Source of the DNA: a virus
Length of the DNA: 23,728 bases
Reading direction: 5' to 3' (one strand)
Virus record (IMG/VR): IMGVR_UViG_3300020463_003134
Location: 1 to 23,728 of that record
The number at the start of each line of letters is the position of its first letter. The first letter of the stretch is position 1. Both the position numbers and the translations under genes were made by a program. Shown here in pieces: positions 15,792-22,294 of this stretch. The notes under the pieces are model-generated. The model made no database searches. It worked only from the letters and a program-made list of their open reading frames with translations, and had not been told where the DNA came from.

Positions 15792-16769
15792 TTATCTAAA
15801 ATGATTACGTATTGTTTCTACAAAAATTCTGACGTTTGCAGGTGGTGTATCTTTTAGGATTCCATGACCTAATCCGCATACCCAACCAGTTGTATCTTTA
15901 ATAGTATCTAACCATTTTTTAATTTCGTATCTTAAAATTGTTTCAGAGTTCTGTAATAACAGTGTTTCATCAAAGTTACCTTGTACAAATCCTTTGTTAA
16001 CTTTTTGTAATGTTTTAGCTAGGTCAATAGTGCTATCAATACCTATTCCACTAAATTCTAGTTCTATAAGTTTATTCATACTATTATAAGGTAAATTTTT
16101 TGAATAATATACTGTATTTTCTGAAGAAGCTAAATCTTTTAATATTTTAATATATTCTTTATCAAACAAACTTTTTGGTATATTGTGCAATCCGCTATCG
16201 AATATCATTACACAATCTGCGCCTGCATGGGTTTGTTGTCTAATACTAGCTTGTAATAATGGTACTAGATTATCTTTTATAAATTTTATTTTAAAATCGT
16301 TTTTTACTTTGCTTTGTCCACATGCATAATTCATAAGAGTCCATGGACCTCCTATAAAACCTACTATATTTTTTTTGTAGGGTAATTTTTCTCTAGTGGT
16401 TTTAATTGCCCTAGCTTGAAATTCTAGATGTTCAATAGATTTTTGATTGTACAAATGATCTTTGTAGTTTTCTTCTGTGAGGTCGAATTCGAATTTAGGA
16501 CCCGGGTTAAATTTTAAAGGAATATTTAATGCTTCGATATGATACAAAATATCGCTGAATAGAATTGCTATGTCGAAGTCATATTCTTCAATAGGCAACA
16601 TTGCTACATCAGATGCTACTTGTGGCAATTTACACATTTGTTCAAAAGAAAATTTTTCTTTAAAAGATCTATATGATGCTTGATAACGGCCTGCTTGTCT
16701 CATCATCCATATTGGAGGACAAGGTTGGCCTACCCTATTACGAGCATTGTCAAATAATGTTTCGGTCAT
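15792..16769 (-). CDS. hemE: Uroporphyrinogen decarboxylase (haem biosynthesis)
   Basis: HemE converts uroporphyrinogen III to coproporphyrinogen III by four decarboxylations in the cytoplasm. At 325 aa it is slightly shorter than bacterial HemE (about 340-355). The catalytic and binding residues are all in place: PPIWMMRQAGRY with R24 and R28, ILFSDIL with D73, GGPWTLMNY with Y148, FDS with S192, and LGHGILKDTPPANV with H302. These match the human Arg37, Asp86, Tyr164, Ser219 and His339. The Arg-to-Asp spacing of 49 is also the human one. The middle (about 150-240) is Lys/Asn-rich and shortened. It follows the DNA ligase after 47 bases. A phage copy could lift tetrapyrrole flux during infection, for example to supply haem for the cytochrome b encoded upstream (inference). 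Confidence 0.95.
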   Translation of the reverse strand: MTETLFDNARNRVGQPCPPIWMMRQAGRYQASYRSFKEKFSFEQMCKLPQVASDVAMLPIEEYDFDIAILFSDILYHIEALNIPLKFNPGPKFEFDLTEENYKDHLYNQKSIEHLEFQARAIKTTREKLPYKKNIVGFIGGPWTLMNYACGQSKVKNDFKIKFIKDNLVPLLQASIRQQTHAGADCVMIFDSGLHNIPKSLFDKEYIKILKDLASSENTVYYSKNLPYNSMNKLIELEFSGIGIDSTIDLAKTLQKVNKGFVQGNFDETLLLQNSETILRYEIKKWLDTIKDTTGWVCGLGHGILKDTPPANVRIFVETIRNHFR

Positions 16770-16816
16770 CTAACTATTTAATTATATGTCCTAAATCATT
16801 AAAATTAGCTTTAATA

Positions 16817-18154
16817 TTATATTTTTTCACCAGGCTCAAATCCACGAAAAGTTTTAAAACGTGGAAAACGTAGACTATATGTGTCCGAATCTTGTGACTT
16901 TGTTCTTGCGTCTGCTCTAATTTCAATTAGAGAACCAATGAGGTTATCACGCTCAGTCCAGAACTGATCACGTTGACTGTCAGTGAAACCACTTCCACAG
17001 TTAAGGTGATAAGTGTATCCATCGTCTACTCCTTCTACTATTACGGCACCTAGTCTTCCTTCGTTGCGTCCTGTGCCTTCTTCGACAGCAACAACATTCA
17101 ATGTTACTTCTATAAACGGCTTTGCTTTAAGCCAACTGTGTGTTCTTTTACATTCATAAGGTGCATTAGGATCTTTGATCATAACACCTTCATAACCACC
17201 GTCTACAGCCGCTTTATTAAGCTCTACAAAGCGTTCTTGACCTTCTTGGGTATCTAAGTCCACATCTTCCCAATCAAGTGTTTGTACGTGCTTTAAGACG
17301 TCTTTGTTTTGATCTACCCAAGCCTTGACTGCTTGACTTCTAAATGATTGTGTTTTGTCCCAAATCCCTTTTTGGAATTCAGATAACGGACACATATCAA
17401 AAAGATGCAATACTGCATCTTCTGATTGCTTACCATCTTTTCTATGCACTTGCTTCATTAGGTCTTGAAAGTTTGCACTCATCACTTCCCCATCTAACAC
17501 TAGGTCATATGGTGGTTGTTTATCTTTCACTACTGCTTCTATTTCAGAAATAATATGTCCAAAGTTATGAAACTGTTTTCCATTACGACTAAACATTTCA
17601 ACTTTACAAAACTGCTTATGACTAGTATCACCTCTGATAATTGTTATTACCCTGACTCCATCTAATTTAACTTCAACCTGCTTTTTGCCAACCATTTTCT
17701 TTTCGTGGTTTGCAGAATCATGTGCAAGAGGGCAAGTAAATACAGGAATAGCATACTGTGGGAAGTTTTTTGCAATCTTGTTTACAGTCTTTTCAGACAC
17801 ACCACAACGTAGATCCTTTATTAATATTCTACGATAAAACATATTCCATTGTTCAATTGTTGCAGTGTCCTTACACAATATTATTGAATCACGTGCCGCA
17901 TGTCCAGTAAGACTTCTATTAATTAGTTTACGTGCTAATTCTTTAAATGTAGCCCAAGCAAGACCTTGTCCGTCCACTGTTGCTTCTGGAACTTGCTTGA
18001 CCCCAAACGTTACTAAGGGATCAAGCGCCATTTTAACACCTTCAAAGAATTCGTCGAGACCTTCTTGCATTGCCTGCTCTATAATTGCTTCTTTTGCTAG
18101 CCTTGAATTATTATCTTCTAATTGATTAATAATTTCTTGCGGTTGGGTTCTCAT
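16817..18154 (-). CDS. ATP-dependent DNA ligase, T4 gp30 type
   Basis: This 445-aa enzyme seals nicks in replication and repair. The nucleotidyltransferase motif I is VEVKLDGVR with the AMP-accepting Lys at 163 (T4 uses Lys159). Motif III-like LVLDGEV, motif IV YEGVMIK and motif V WLKAKPF follow, then an OB-fold C-terminal part with LGAVIVEG and LIEIRADART. The N-terminal domain has RRILIKDLRCGVSEKTVNKI, very like T4-type ligases. It is slightly shorter than T4 ligase (487 aa). The start overlaps the phosphoesterase stop as ATGA, so the two are translationally coupled and share the promoter at 18691-18718. Confidence 0.95.
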   Translation of the reverse strand: MRTQPQEIINQLEDNNSRLAKEAIIEQAMQEGLDEFFEGVKMALDPLVTFGVKQVPEATVDGQGLAWATFKELARKLINRSLTGHAARDSIILCKDTATIEQWNMFYRRILIKDLRCGVSEKTVNKIAKNFPQYAIPVFTCPLAHDSANHEKKMVGKKQVEVKLDGVRVITIIRGDTSHKQFCKVEMFSRNGKQFHNFGHIISEIEAVVKDKQPPYDLVLDGEVMSANFQDLMKQVHRKDGKQSEDAVLHLFDMCPLSEFQKGIWDKTQSFRSQAVKAWVDQNKDVLKHVQTLDWEDVDLDTQEGQERFVELNKAAVDGGYEGVMIKDPNAPYECKRTHSWLKAKPFIEVTLNVVAVEEGTGRNEGRLGAVIVEGVDDGYTYHLNCGSGFTDSQRDQFWTERDNLIGSLIEIRADARTKSQDSDTYSLRFPRFKTFRGFEPGEKI

Positions 18155-18660
18155 ATTAACTCCTCTATGTTAATTGGTGTGTAATTAATTTGCTCTACAC
18201 TTACACACTTGTACGGGCCTTCTGGTGAAGGATTAGTGTGAATGTGTCCGTGTATATTAAGTATGTTATTGCTAAACCTATGTGACTCAGCAAGAGTAGA
18301 CTCATGCATTGGAGCATGACTAGCTACCAAATTATCAAACTCAGCCCATAAACTTATACTCTTAAAAAACGGAGCAAGAAATTTAGGATTATCATGATTA
18401 CCTATGATAAGATGTTTAGTTCCATTTAACTTAGTAAAGTTCTCTTCCAACCAATCTACTTTGTCATGACCAAATAAAACATCACCAAGGTGATACACAA
18501 TATCTTCAGGCTTAACAACACTCTGCCAATTATCAATCATGTGCTGATCCATTTCATCAGCAGACGAAAACGGCCTTACAGTTTTACCTGCATAGTCTTT
18601 GAAGCCTAAAATAGCTTCATGCCTAAAATGTGTGTCTGAAATAAACCAAATGTTTTTCAT
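18151..18660 (-). CDS. Calcineurin-like metallophosphoesterase
   Basis: A 169-aa two-metal phosphoesterase. All core motifs are visible: SDTHF (D9, H11), HLGDV (D60), IGNHD (N88, H89), SHAPMH (H115) and HGHIH (H139, H141 region). The small size and motif set resemble phage- and bacteria-encoded single-domain phosphoesterases that act on nucleotides or phosphodiesters; the substrate cannot be told. It is preceded by GAGGG as ribosome-binding site and a sigma70-like promoter, and its stop overlaps the DNA ligase start. The pairing with the ligase hints at a role in nucleic-acid end processing, but this is inference only. Confidence 0.88.
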   Translation of the reverse strand: MKNIWFISDTHFRHEAILGFKDYAGKTVRPFSSADEMDQHMIDNWQSVVKPEDIVYHLGDVLFGHDKVDWLEENFTKLNGTKHLIIGNHDNPKFLAPFFKSISLWAEFDNLVASHAPMHESTLAESHRFSNNILNIHGHIHTNPSPEGPYKCVSVEQINYTPINIEELI

Positions 18661-18690
18661 AACGCCCTCGTTTTCTAACTTTATATATAC

Positions 18691-18718
18691 AGTATAGCAT
18701 CAAATAAAATAAAGTCAA
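18691..18718 (-). promoter_or_regulatory. Sigma70-like promoter for phosphoesterase-ligase
   Basis: The minus strand has TTGACT (18713-18718), a 16-base spacer and TATACT (18691-18696): 10 of 12 consensus matches. The -10 ends 30 bases before the ATG at 18660. It lies directly after the tRNA-Cys gene, so this operon has its own start site. A shared TTGACT form is also used before the tRNA cluster. Confidence 0.6.
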
Positions 18719-18725
18719 CCGATTT

Positions 18726-18801
18726 TGGAGTGGAAGACAGGACTCGAACCTGCATAATACGGATTTGCAATCCGGTGCGTAACCAATTCCGCCACTTCCA
18801 C
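18726..18801 (-). tRNA. tRNA-Cys (GCA)
   Basis: Folds as a 76-base tRNA including an encoded CCA end. Acceptor GTGGAAG pairs with CTTCCAC, the discriminator is U (typical for Cys), and the anticodon loop TTGCAAA gives anticodon GCA. Third and last in the tRNA cluster, 4 bases after tRNA-Arg. Confidence 0.9.
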
Positions 18802-18805
18802 ATTT

Positions 18806-18882
18806 TGGCCTGCCCGGAGAGATTCGAACTCCCGACCTTCTGATTCGTAGTCAGATACTCTATCCAGCTGAGCTACGGGCAG
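18806..18882 (-). tRNA. tRNA-Arg (ACG)
   Basis: Folds as a 77-base tRNA with encoded CCA. Acceptor CTGCCCG pairs with CGGGCAG, the discriminator is G, and the anticodon loop CTACGAA gives ACG. The D and anticodon arms closely follow bacterial tRNA-Arg(ACG). Reading CGC and CGA would need host TadA to change A34 to inosine. It lies 1 base after the Trp-like tRNA. Confidence 0.92.
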
Positions 18883-18883
18883 T

Positions 18884-18968
18884 TGGCACCGGTTGTAGGA
18901 TTCGAACCTACTGAGCTTACGCACTGGTTTTGGAGACCAGCATACCTCTCCAACTGTATCGAACCGGC
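18884..18968 (-). tRNA. tRNA with Trp anticodon (CCA) and an enlarged variable region
   Basis: Folds as an 85-base tRNA with encoded CCA. Acceptor GCCGGTT pairs with AACCGGT (G1-U72 wobble), the discriminator is G, the D stem is ATAC/GTAT, and the anticodon stem CTGGT/ACCAG has loop CTCCAAA, the same loop as bacterial tRNA-Trp. The T arm is GTAGG/CCTAC with TTCGAAT. Between anticodon and T stems lie 12 bases instead of the 4-5 of a normal tRNA-Trp, which makes it class II-like. The anticodon says Trp; G73 fits Trp or Ser. First in the cluster, just after a promoter. Confidence 0.8.
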
Positions 18969-18979
18969 ATTATCTATAT

Positions 18980-19008
18980 ACTATAGTATATTAATTATAA
19001 AAAGTCAA
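18980..19008 (-). promoter_or_regulatory. Sigma70-like promoter for the tRNA cluster
   Basis: The minus strand has TTGACT (19003-19008), a 17-base spacer and TATAGT (18980-18985): 10 of 12 consensus matches. The -10 lies 11 bases before the 5' end of the Trp-like tRNA, so the transcript would start almost at the mature tRNA end. The -35 overlaps the last codons of the sulfotransferase gene. Confidence 0.6.
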
Positions 19009-19733
19009 GTATTTTGGACAATTTTTTTTACATCGTTCCAATTAGTAATTTGTTGCTTAACATCTCTATTTTGATTTTGTTTAACAAAATAATTTCTATT
19101 TTTATTTTCGTAATCAGTTTTAGTAAAACGTTTTAAATTTAATAATAATTGATCGTCTATGCCATTTATCAAGTCATCTTCATAGTATAAGTTTAATGTA
19201 TTTTTATTTTTACAATATGTTTCTATTGTGTTGTAAAATTTTTTCTTTGTCTTTACAAATTCTTTATATAGATTTACATCTAAAATAATTTTATCGCTTG
19301 TAGTGTCTCGGGCAGTCCAAACTTGTGTGCTATCAGCTATTGCCCAGCTTACGTATTGAGCTAATGTATCTTTTCTGTGGACCACTATAATATTGTTACT
19401 GTGTTTTATCAAATTAATTAATTGTGGATATTTTTTAATCTGATGATCTAATAATTTTATTATTTTATTATTAGGATATAGATGATCAAAAAAATCCATA
19501 CTTTGTATAGGATCTTTATTAATCTTGTGTAGTAATTTCCTCCAATTTTTTGTTTTATAAAAATTGTAAAGTTTTTTTATTTCTTTATCAGACCAAAATA
19601 TTTTGTATATAAAATTGTTTTCATCTACTGAAAACAATTCGCCACAGTTCCTATAATCCTTAAAAAAACTCAATGCATATTGTAGGTTGGTAGTGCCAGT
19701 TCTTTGCTGACCTATGATTAAAATATTATTCAT
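19005..19733 (-). CDS. Sulfotransferase family protein
   Basis: A 242-aa protein with the PAPS-binding signature of sulfotransferases: the 5'-phosphosulfate loop IIGQQRTGTTNLQ near the N-terminus (7-18) and the 3'-phosphate element VVHRKDTLAQYVSW (117-130, with R120 and S129). It would move sulfate from PAPS to an unknown acceptor such as a glycan. It is clearly more AT-rich than its neighbours, with very high Lys, Asn and Ile content, which suggests later acquisition. It follows the DUF551-like gene after 18 bases. Phage sulfotransferases are thought to decorate surface or virion glycans; the FkbM and glycosyltransferase genes in the window fit such a role. Confidence 0.85.
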   Translation of the reverse strand: MNNILIIGQQRTGTTNLQYALSFFKDYRNCGELFSVDENNFIYKIFWSDKEIKKLYNFYKTKNWRKLLHKINKDPIQSMDFFDHLYPNNKIIKLLDHQIKKYPQLINLIKHSNNIIVVHRKDTLAQYVSWAIADSTQVWTARDTTSDKIILDVNLYKEFVKTKKKFYNTIETYCKNKNTLNLYYEDDLINGIDDQLLLNLKRFTKTDYENKNRNYFVKQNQNRDVKQQITNWNDVKKIVQNT

Positions 19734-19751
19734 TCACTACCAACCTATAAT

Positions 19752-19985
19752 TTAGTTTATAATAGGATCTCCAGGGCGTTCCTCCTGATCAGGATGCCAA
19801 TGAGTAACATCACCAGTTAGAAATCCATAATCATTATAGAAAATAGACATACCCTTCCATACTTTACCTTCATCATCTTCGTATAGTCCTCCATAGAATC
19901 CTCTATGAGTGCCTACGATATCAAAATGATACCAACAAGGTTCGCCTTCTTTAGGCAGTCTTTCGTCAACATGAATCCATTCCAT
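19752..19985 (-). CDS. DUF551-like small protein
   Basis: A 77-aa protein starting MEWIHVDERLPKEGEPC and containing VTHWHP near residues 60-65. The W-I-x-V-x-x-R-L-P-x-x-G start and V-T-H-W ending are the hallmarks of the DUF551 family, common in phages and of unknown function. A clear AAAGGAG site lies before the ATG. It is soluble, acidic and rich in aromatic residues. Confidence 0.75.
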   Translation of the reverse strand: MEWIHVDERLPKEGEPCWYHFDIVGTHRGFYGGLYEDDEGKVWKGMSIFYNDYGFLTGDVTHWHPDQEERPGDPIIN

Positions 19986-20042
19986 AATAAACTCCTTTCA
20001 AATAGATTATATTGTGTCTGTTGTTTACTATGGAATCATATA

Positions 20043-20402
20043 TTATTCGTGTTCGCCGCCTCTGTCTTCTGCTGGTAATTTTACTCTTTTTCCATCAATC
20101 CACATGTACCCTCTGTTACGGCTTGGTGTACTTGTAGGGAAATCTGTAAAAAAATTAGGTTTACGTTTTGCAACTTCAAAAGTACCTACTGTAACTGCGA
20201 TAGCCGCTAACAAAAATACATGAGCTATTGCACTGACACCAAACGCCCAGAAACTACCTACATAAAAACTGAAAACTATACACCACATCCAAGCAAGCAC
20301 TTGTAATACCATATGACGCACTTGTAAATCTGGAATGTGTCTTAGTGGATTTCTTTCTGCATTCATTACTGAATTCCAACTATCATATACAAATTCTCTC
20401 AT
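20043..20402 (-). CDS. Two-TM membrane protein in the cytochrome b cassette
   Basis: A 119-aa protein with a cytoplasmic-looking N-terminus (NPLRHIPDLQVRH at 18-30) and two membrane helices at about 32-54 and 56-76. The first is rich in aromatic residues (WMWCIVFSFYVGSFW). A charged C-terminal tail follows, ending RGGEHE. It starts 3 bases after the coiled-coil gene, with GGGAG spanning that gene's end as ribosome-binding site. I do not recognise the family. The tight linkage to cytochrome b makes a role in assembling or modulating the membrane complex conceivable, but this rests on position only. Confidence 0.75.
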   Translation of the reverse strand: MREFVYDSWNSVMNAERNPLRHIPDLQVRHMVLQVLAWMWCIVFSFYVGSFWAFGVSAIAHVFLLAAIAVTVGTFEVAKRKPNFFTDFPTSTPSRNRGYMWIDGKRVKLPAEDRGGEHE

Positions 20403-20405
20403 TTT

Positions 20406-20579
20406 TTATCTCCCAAAAAATTTCCTGGCTGCATTGATAGGATTTTTCAATCCTTCGTATGTTTGATCAATAAAGCCTATATGTTTATTTAATTTAGCAT
20501 CAAGTCGCTCTAAAGTCAACTGAATTTTGTCAACTTTTTTGTCCAATTCCTTTAAAGTATTTACTATATCTTTATTCAT
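20406..20579 (-). CDS. Small coiled-coil protein in the cytochrome b cassette
   Basis: A 57-aa protein starting [15 protein letters not shown] at 20579. A heptad-like pattern of Leu, Ile and Val runs from about 5 to 40 ([18 protein letters not shown]), followed by a short basic end (ARKFFGR). It overlaps the end of cytochrome b by 8 bases, which indicates translational coupling; the longer reading from 20633 would lie inside cytochrome b. Probably an oligomeric helix or a scaffold. No family recognised. Confidence 0.65.
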   Translation of the reverse strand: MNKDIVNTLKELDKKVDKIQLTLERLDAKLNKHIGFIDQTYEGLKNPINAARKFFGR

Positions 20580-21825
20580 TTTTCTTCTCCATACTTGCAT
20601 GAATACTGGTCGGTAAAGTTTTAGGTGTTTCAACTAATCCTACAACCGGTGCTAGTATAAAAATAAAGCCAAACCAATATGCAGTACCTAATCTACCTAA
20701 TATAACATAAAGTCCTTCTGCAGGCATAGCACCAACCCACATAAGCATAAAAAAGTCTGCTACAAATACTAGTACTAACCATTTCCATACTGGTCTATAA
20801 CGACAACTCCGGACATAAGATCTATCCAACCAAGGTAGTAATCCAAGTGCCGCTATCGCACCACCCATTGCAATGACACCCATTAGTTTATCAGGAATAG
20901 CTCTGAGAATAGCATAGAACGGAAGGAAGTACCATTCCGGAACAATGTGTGCTGGAGTAACCAAAGGGTTTGCAGGTATATAATTATCAGGATGTCCTAA
21001 ATAGTTTGGCATAAACATACAAAACACTGCAAAAATAGTTATGAACACAGCCATAGCAGTTAGATCTTTAGCAGTCACAAACGGGTGAAAACTCACGGTA
21101 TCTCTTGTGTCTTTCGGCTCTACTCCAGTTGGATTATTTGATCCTGTGATATGTAATGCAATTACATGAAACAATACTACACCTACGATTAGAAATGCAA
21201 TTAACCAATGTAGCACAAATGCTCTGTTTAAAAATGCATCATCAACACTGTAACCTCCCCATAGCCATACAACTATAGTTTCGCCTACAAACGGAATAGC
21301 AGAAAATAAGTTAGTAATAACTGTAGCACCCCAGAAGCTCATTTGTCCCCAAGGTAAAACATAACCAAGAAAGGCTGTTGCCATCATTAAGAAAAATATT
21401 ATTAATCCTATAATCCACATAAGTTCCCTAGGATGTTTGTAACTTCCGTACCAAAGTCCTCTAAAAATATGTATGTAGACTGCAATAAAAAAGAAACTAG
21501 CCATATTCATATGTATGTAACGGATTAACCAACCACCGTTGACATCTCTCATAATATGTTCAACACTTTCAAATGCAAGGTTTACATCAGGTTTATAATG
21601 CATACCAAGAGCCAATCCTGTAATTATAAGAGTAATAAGACATATCATTAAAATGCCTCCAAAACTGTAAAAATAATTAAGGTTTCGTGGCACCTGGAAG
21701 TCAAGGTACTCATATTTTAACATTCTAAATATTGGAAGTCTATTGTCAATCCAACCTAATACACCTGTAAAAGGTGAACCACCAACTTTATTAGTTTTAA
21801 CTGGTTTGTAATTTTTTTCTGTCAT
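20572..21825 (-). CDS. petB: Cytochrome b of the respiratory bc1 complex, complete
   Basis: The central membrane subunit of complex III, which carries haems bL and bH and the quinol-oxidising (Qo) and quinone-reducing (Qi) sites. All 417 residues are present, about the normal bacterial length, with roughly eight membrane helices. The four haem-ligating His are intact with canonical 14-residue spacing in both pairs (H105/H119 and H206/H220). GGW (97-99), the cd-helix [19 protein letters not shown] region (154-172) and the Qo motif PEWY (296-299), followed by [13 protein letters not shown], are typical of alphaproteobacterial cytochrome b. I chose ATG 21825: the longer reading would begin inside tRNA-Leu. 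The leader after that tRNA is only 16 bases. Next genes are coupled to it. No Rieske or cytochrome c1 gene is in the window. Confidence 0.97.
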   Translation of the reverse strand: MTEKNYKPVKTNKVGGSPFTGVLGWIDNRLPIFRMLKYEYLDFQVPRNLNYFYSFGGILMICLITLIITGLALGMHYKPDVNLAFESVEHIMRDVNGGWLIRYIHMNMASFFFIAVYIHIFRGLWYGSYKHPRELMWIIGLIIFFLMMATAFLGYVLPWGQMSFWGATVITNLFSAIPFVGETIVVWLWGGYSVDDAFLNRAFVLHWLIAFLIVGVVLFHVIALHITGSNNPTGVEPKDTRDTVSFHPFVTAKDLTAMAVFITIFAVFCMFMPNYLGHPDNYIPANPLVTPAHIVPEWYFLPFYAILRAIPDKLMGVIAMGGAIAALGLLPWLDRSYVRSCRYRPVWKWLVLVFVADFFMLMWVGAMPAEGLYVILGRLGTAYWFGFIFILAPVVGLVETPKTLPTSIHASMEKKNE

Positions 21826-21841
21826 CTGTGTCTTTCTGTGT

Positions 21842-21925
21842 TGGTGCCCATGGAGGGACTCGAACCCCCACGCCATAAGCACAGGTACCTAAAACCTGCG
21901 TGTCTACCAATTCCACCACATGGGC
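21842..21925 (-). tRNA. tRNA-Leu (TAG)
   Basis: Folds as an 84-base class II tRNA with encoded CCA. Acceptor GCCCATG pairs with CATGGGC, the discriminator is A, the anticodon stem CAGGT/ACCTG has loop TTTAGGT giving anticodon TAG, and a normal long variable arm is present. Its first base is the last base of the TAG stop of the small gene upstream. Its 3' end lies 16 bases before the cytochrome b start. Confidence 0.92.
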
Positions 21926-22113
21926 TATGTTGCTTTAGAGCCGACTGGCTTGCATATATATTCTATTGTATCCCACTTGCCGTCGGCAGGCAAAGAGGAA
22001 TACACACTAAGCATATGATCACATTCTGCTTTGGACTCAAACCATTGTACATCTTGGTCGATGCAAGTTGATCCTAAACAGACCGTAAGTAAAATGTGCC
22101 AAATTATTTCCAT
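21925..22113 (-). CDS. Small Cys-containing protein, possibly exported
   Basis: A 62-aa protein with a short hydrophobic start (MEIIWHILLTVCLG) resembling a signal or anchor segment, then a small domain with Cys at 12, 17, 31 and 54 (CLGSTC, AECDHM, YICKP), probably disulfide-linked if exported. AAGGA lies 8-9 bases before the ATG. The stop TAG shares its final G with the first base of tRNA-Leu. It overlaps the zinc-ribbon gene before it by 77 bases in another frame. Function unknown; small proteins of this look are frequent in marine phages. Confidence 0.6.
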   Translation of the reverse strand: MEIIWHILLTVCLGSTCIDQDVQWFESKAECDHMLSVYSSLPADGKWDTIEYICKPVGSKAT

Positions 22114-22195
22114 AAGATTTCCTTCTTACTCTACAAATAGGACAAAAATTTCCTTCGGGTAATTCGAACCCACACTCGGGGCATTTTTCTATCAT
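22037..22195 (-). CDS. Short zinc-ribbon protein (52 aa)
   Basis: Starts at ATG 22195 directly after a strong AAAGGAG site. The first 21 residues hold two CxxC pairs in MIEKCPECGFELPEGN followed by FCPIC (C5, C8, C18, C21), a compact zinc ribbon, then a basic stretch RVRRK. The reading frame ends at TGA 22037. Its C-terminal 25 residues overlap the next small gene out of frame, and they look less constrained than the Cys part. A nucleic-acid or protein-binding adaptor is likely; no further function is visible. Confidence 0.6.
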   Translation of the reverse strand: MIEKCPECGFELPEGNFCPICRVRRKSYGNNLAHFTYGLFRINLHRPRCTMV

Positions 22196-22210
22196 TGTGT
22201 CTCCTTTAAA

Positions 22211-22286
<76 letters not shown>

Positions 22287-22294
22287 TCCATATA

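Noticed and set aside
16781-16786. TATAAT before hemE as a promoter
   Set aside because: No -35 match at 16-18 bases upstream and no extended -10; in such AT-rich DNA a lone TATAAT is weak evidence, so hemE is more likely read through from the ligase.
18884-18968. Reassignment of UGA to tryptophan in this phage
   Set aside because: The anticodon is CCA, which reads UGG, not UGA, and several genes here (phosphoesterase, glycosyltransferase, FkbM, 430-aa protein) end at TGA exactly at the next gene start.
18884-18968. The Trp-like tRNA as tRNA-Leu (CAA)
   Set aside because: Shifting the loop by one base breaks the perfect 5-bp anticodon stem, and the discriminator is G where Leu has A.
20572-21825. 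Window as bacterial chromosome or prophage rather than phage
   Set aside because: Cytochrome b and hemE alone would suggest this, but they are embedded with overlapping starts among T4-like phage genes on both sides and no host operon partners or integrase are present; a chimeric assembly cannot be fully excluded from sequence alone.
21826-21882. A longer cytochrome b start (19 extra residues)
   Set aside because: The extra codons lie within tRNA-Leu; the residues do not resemble any cytochrome b N-terminus.
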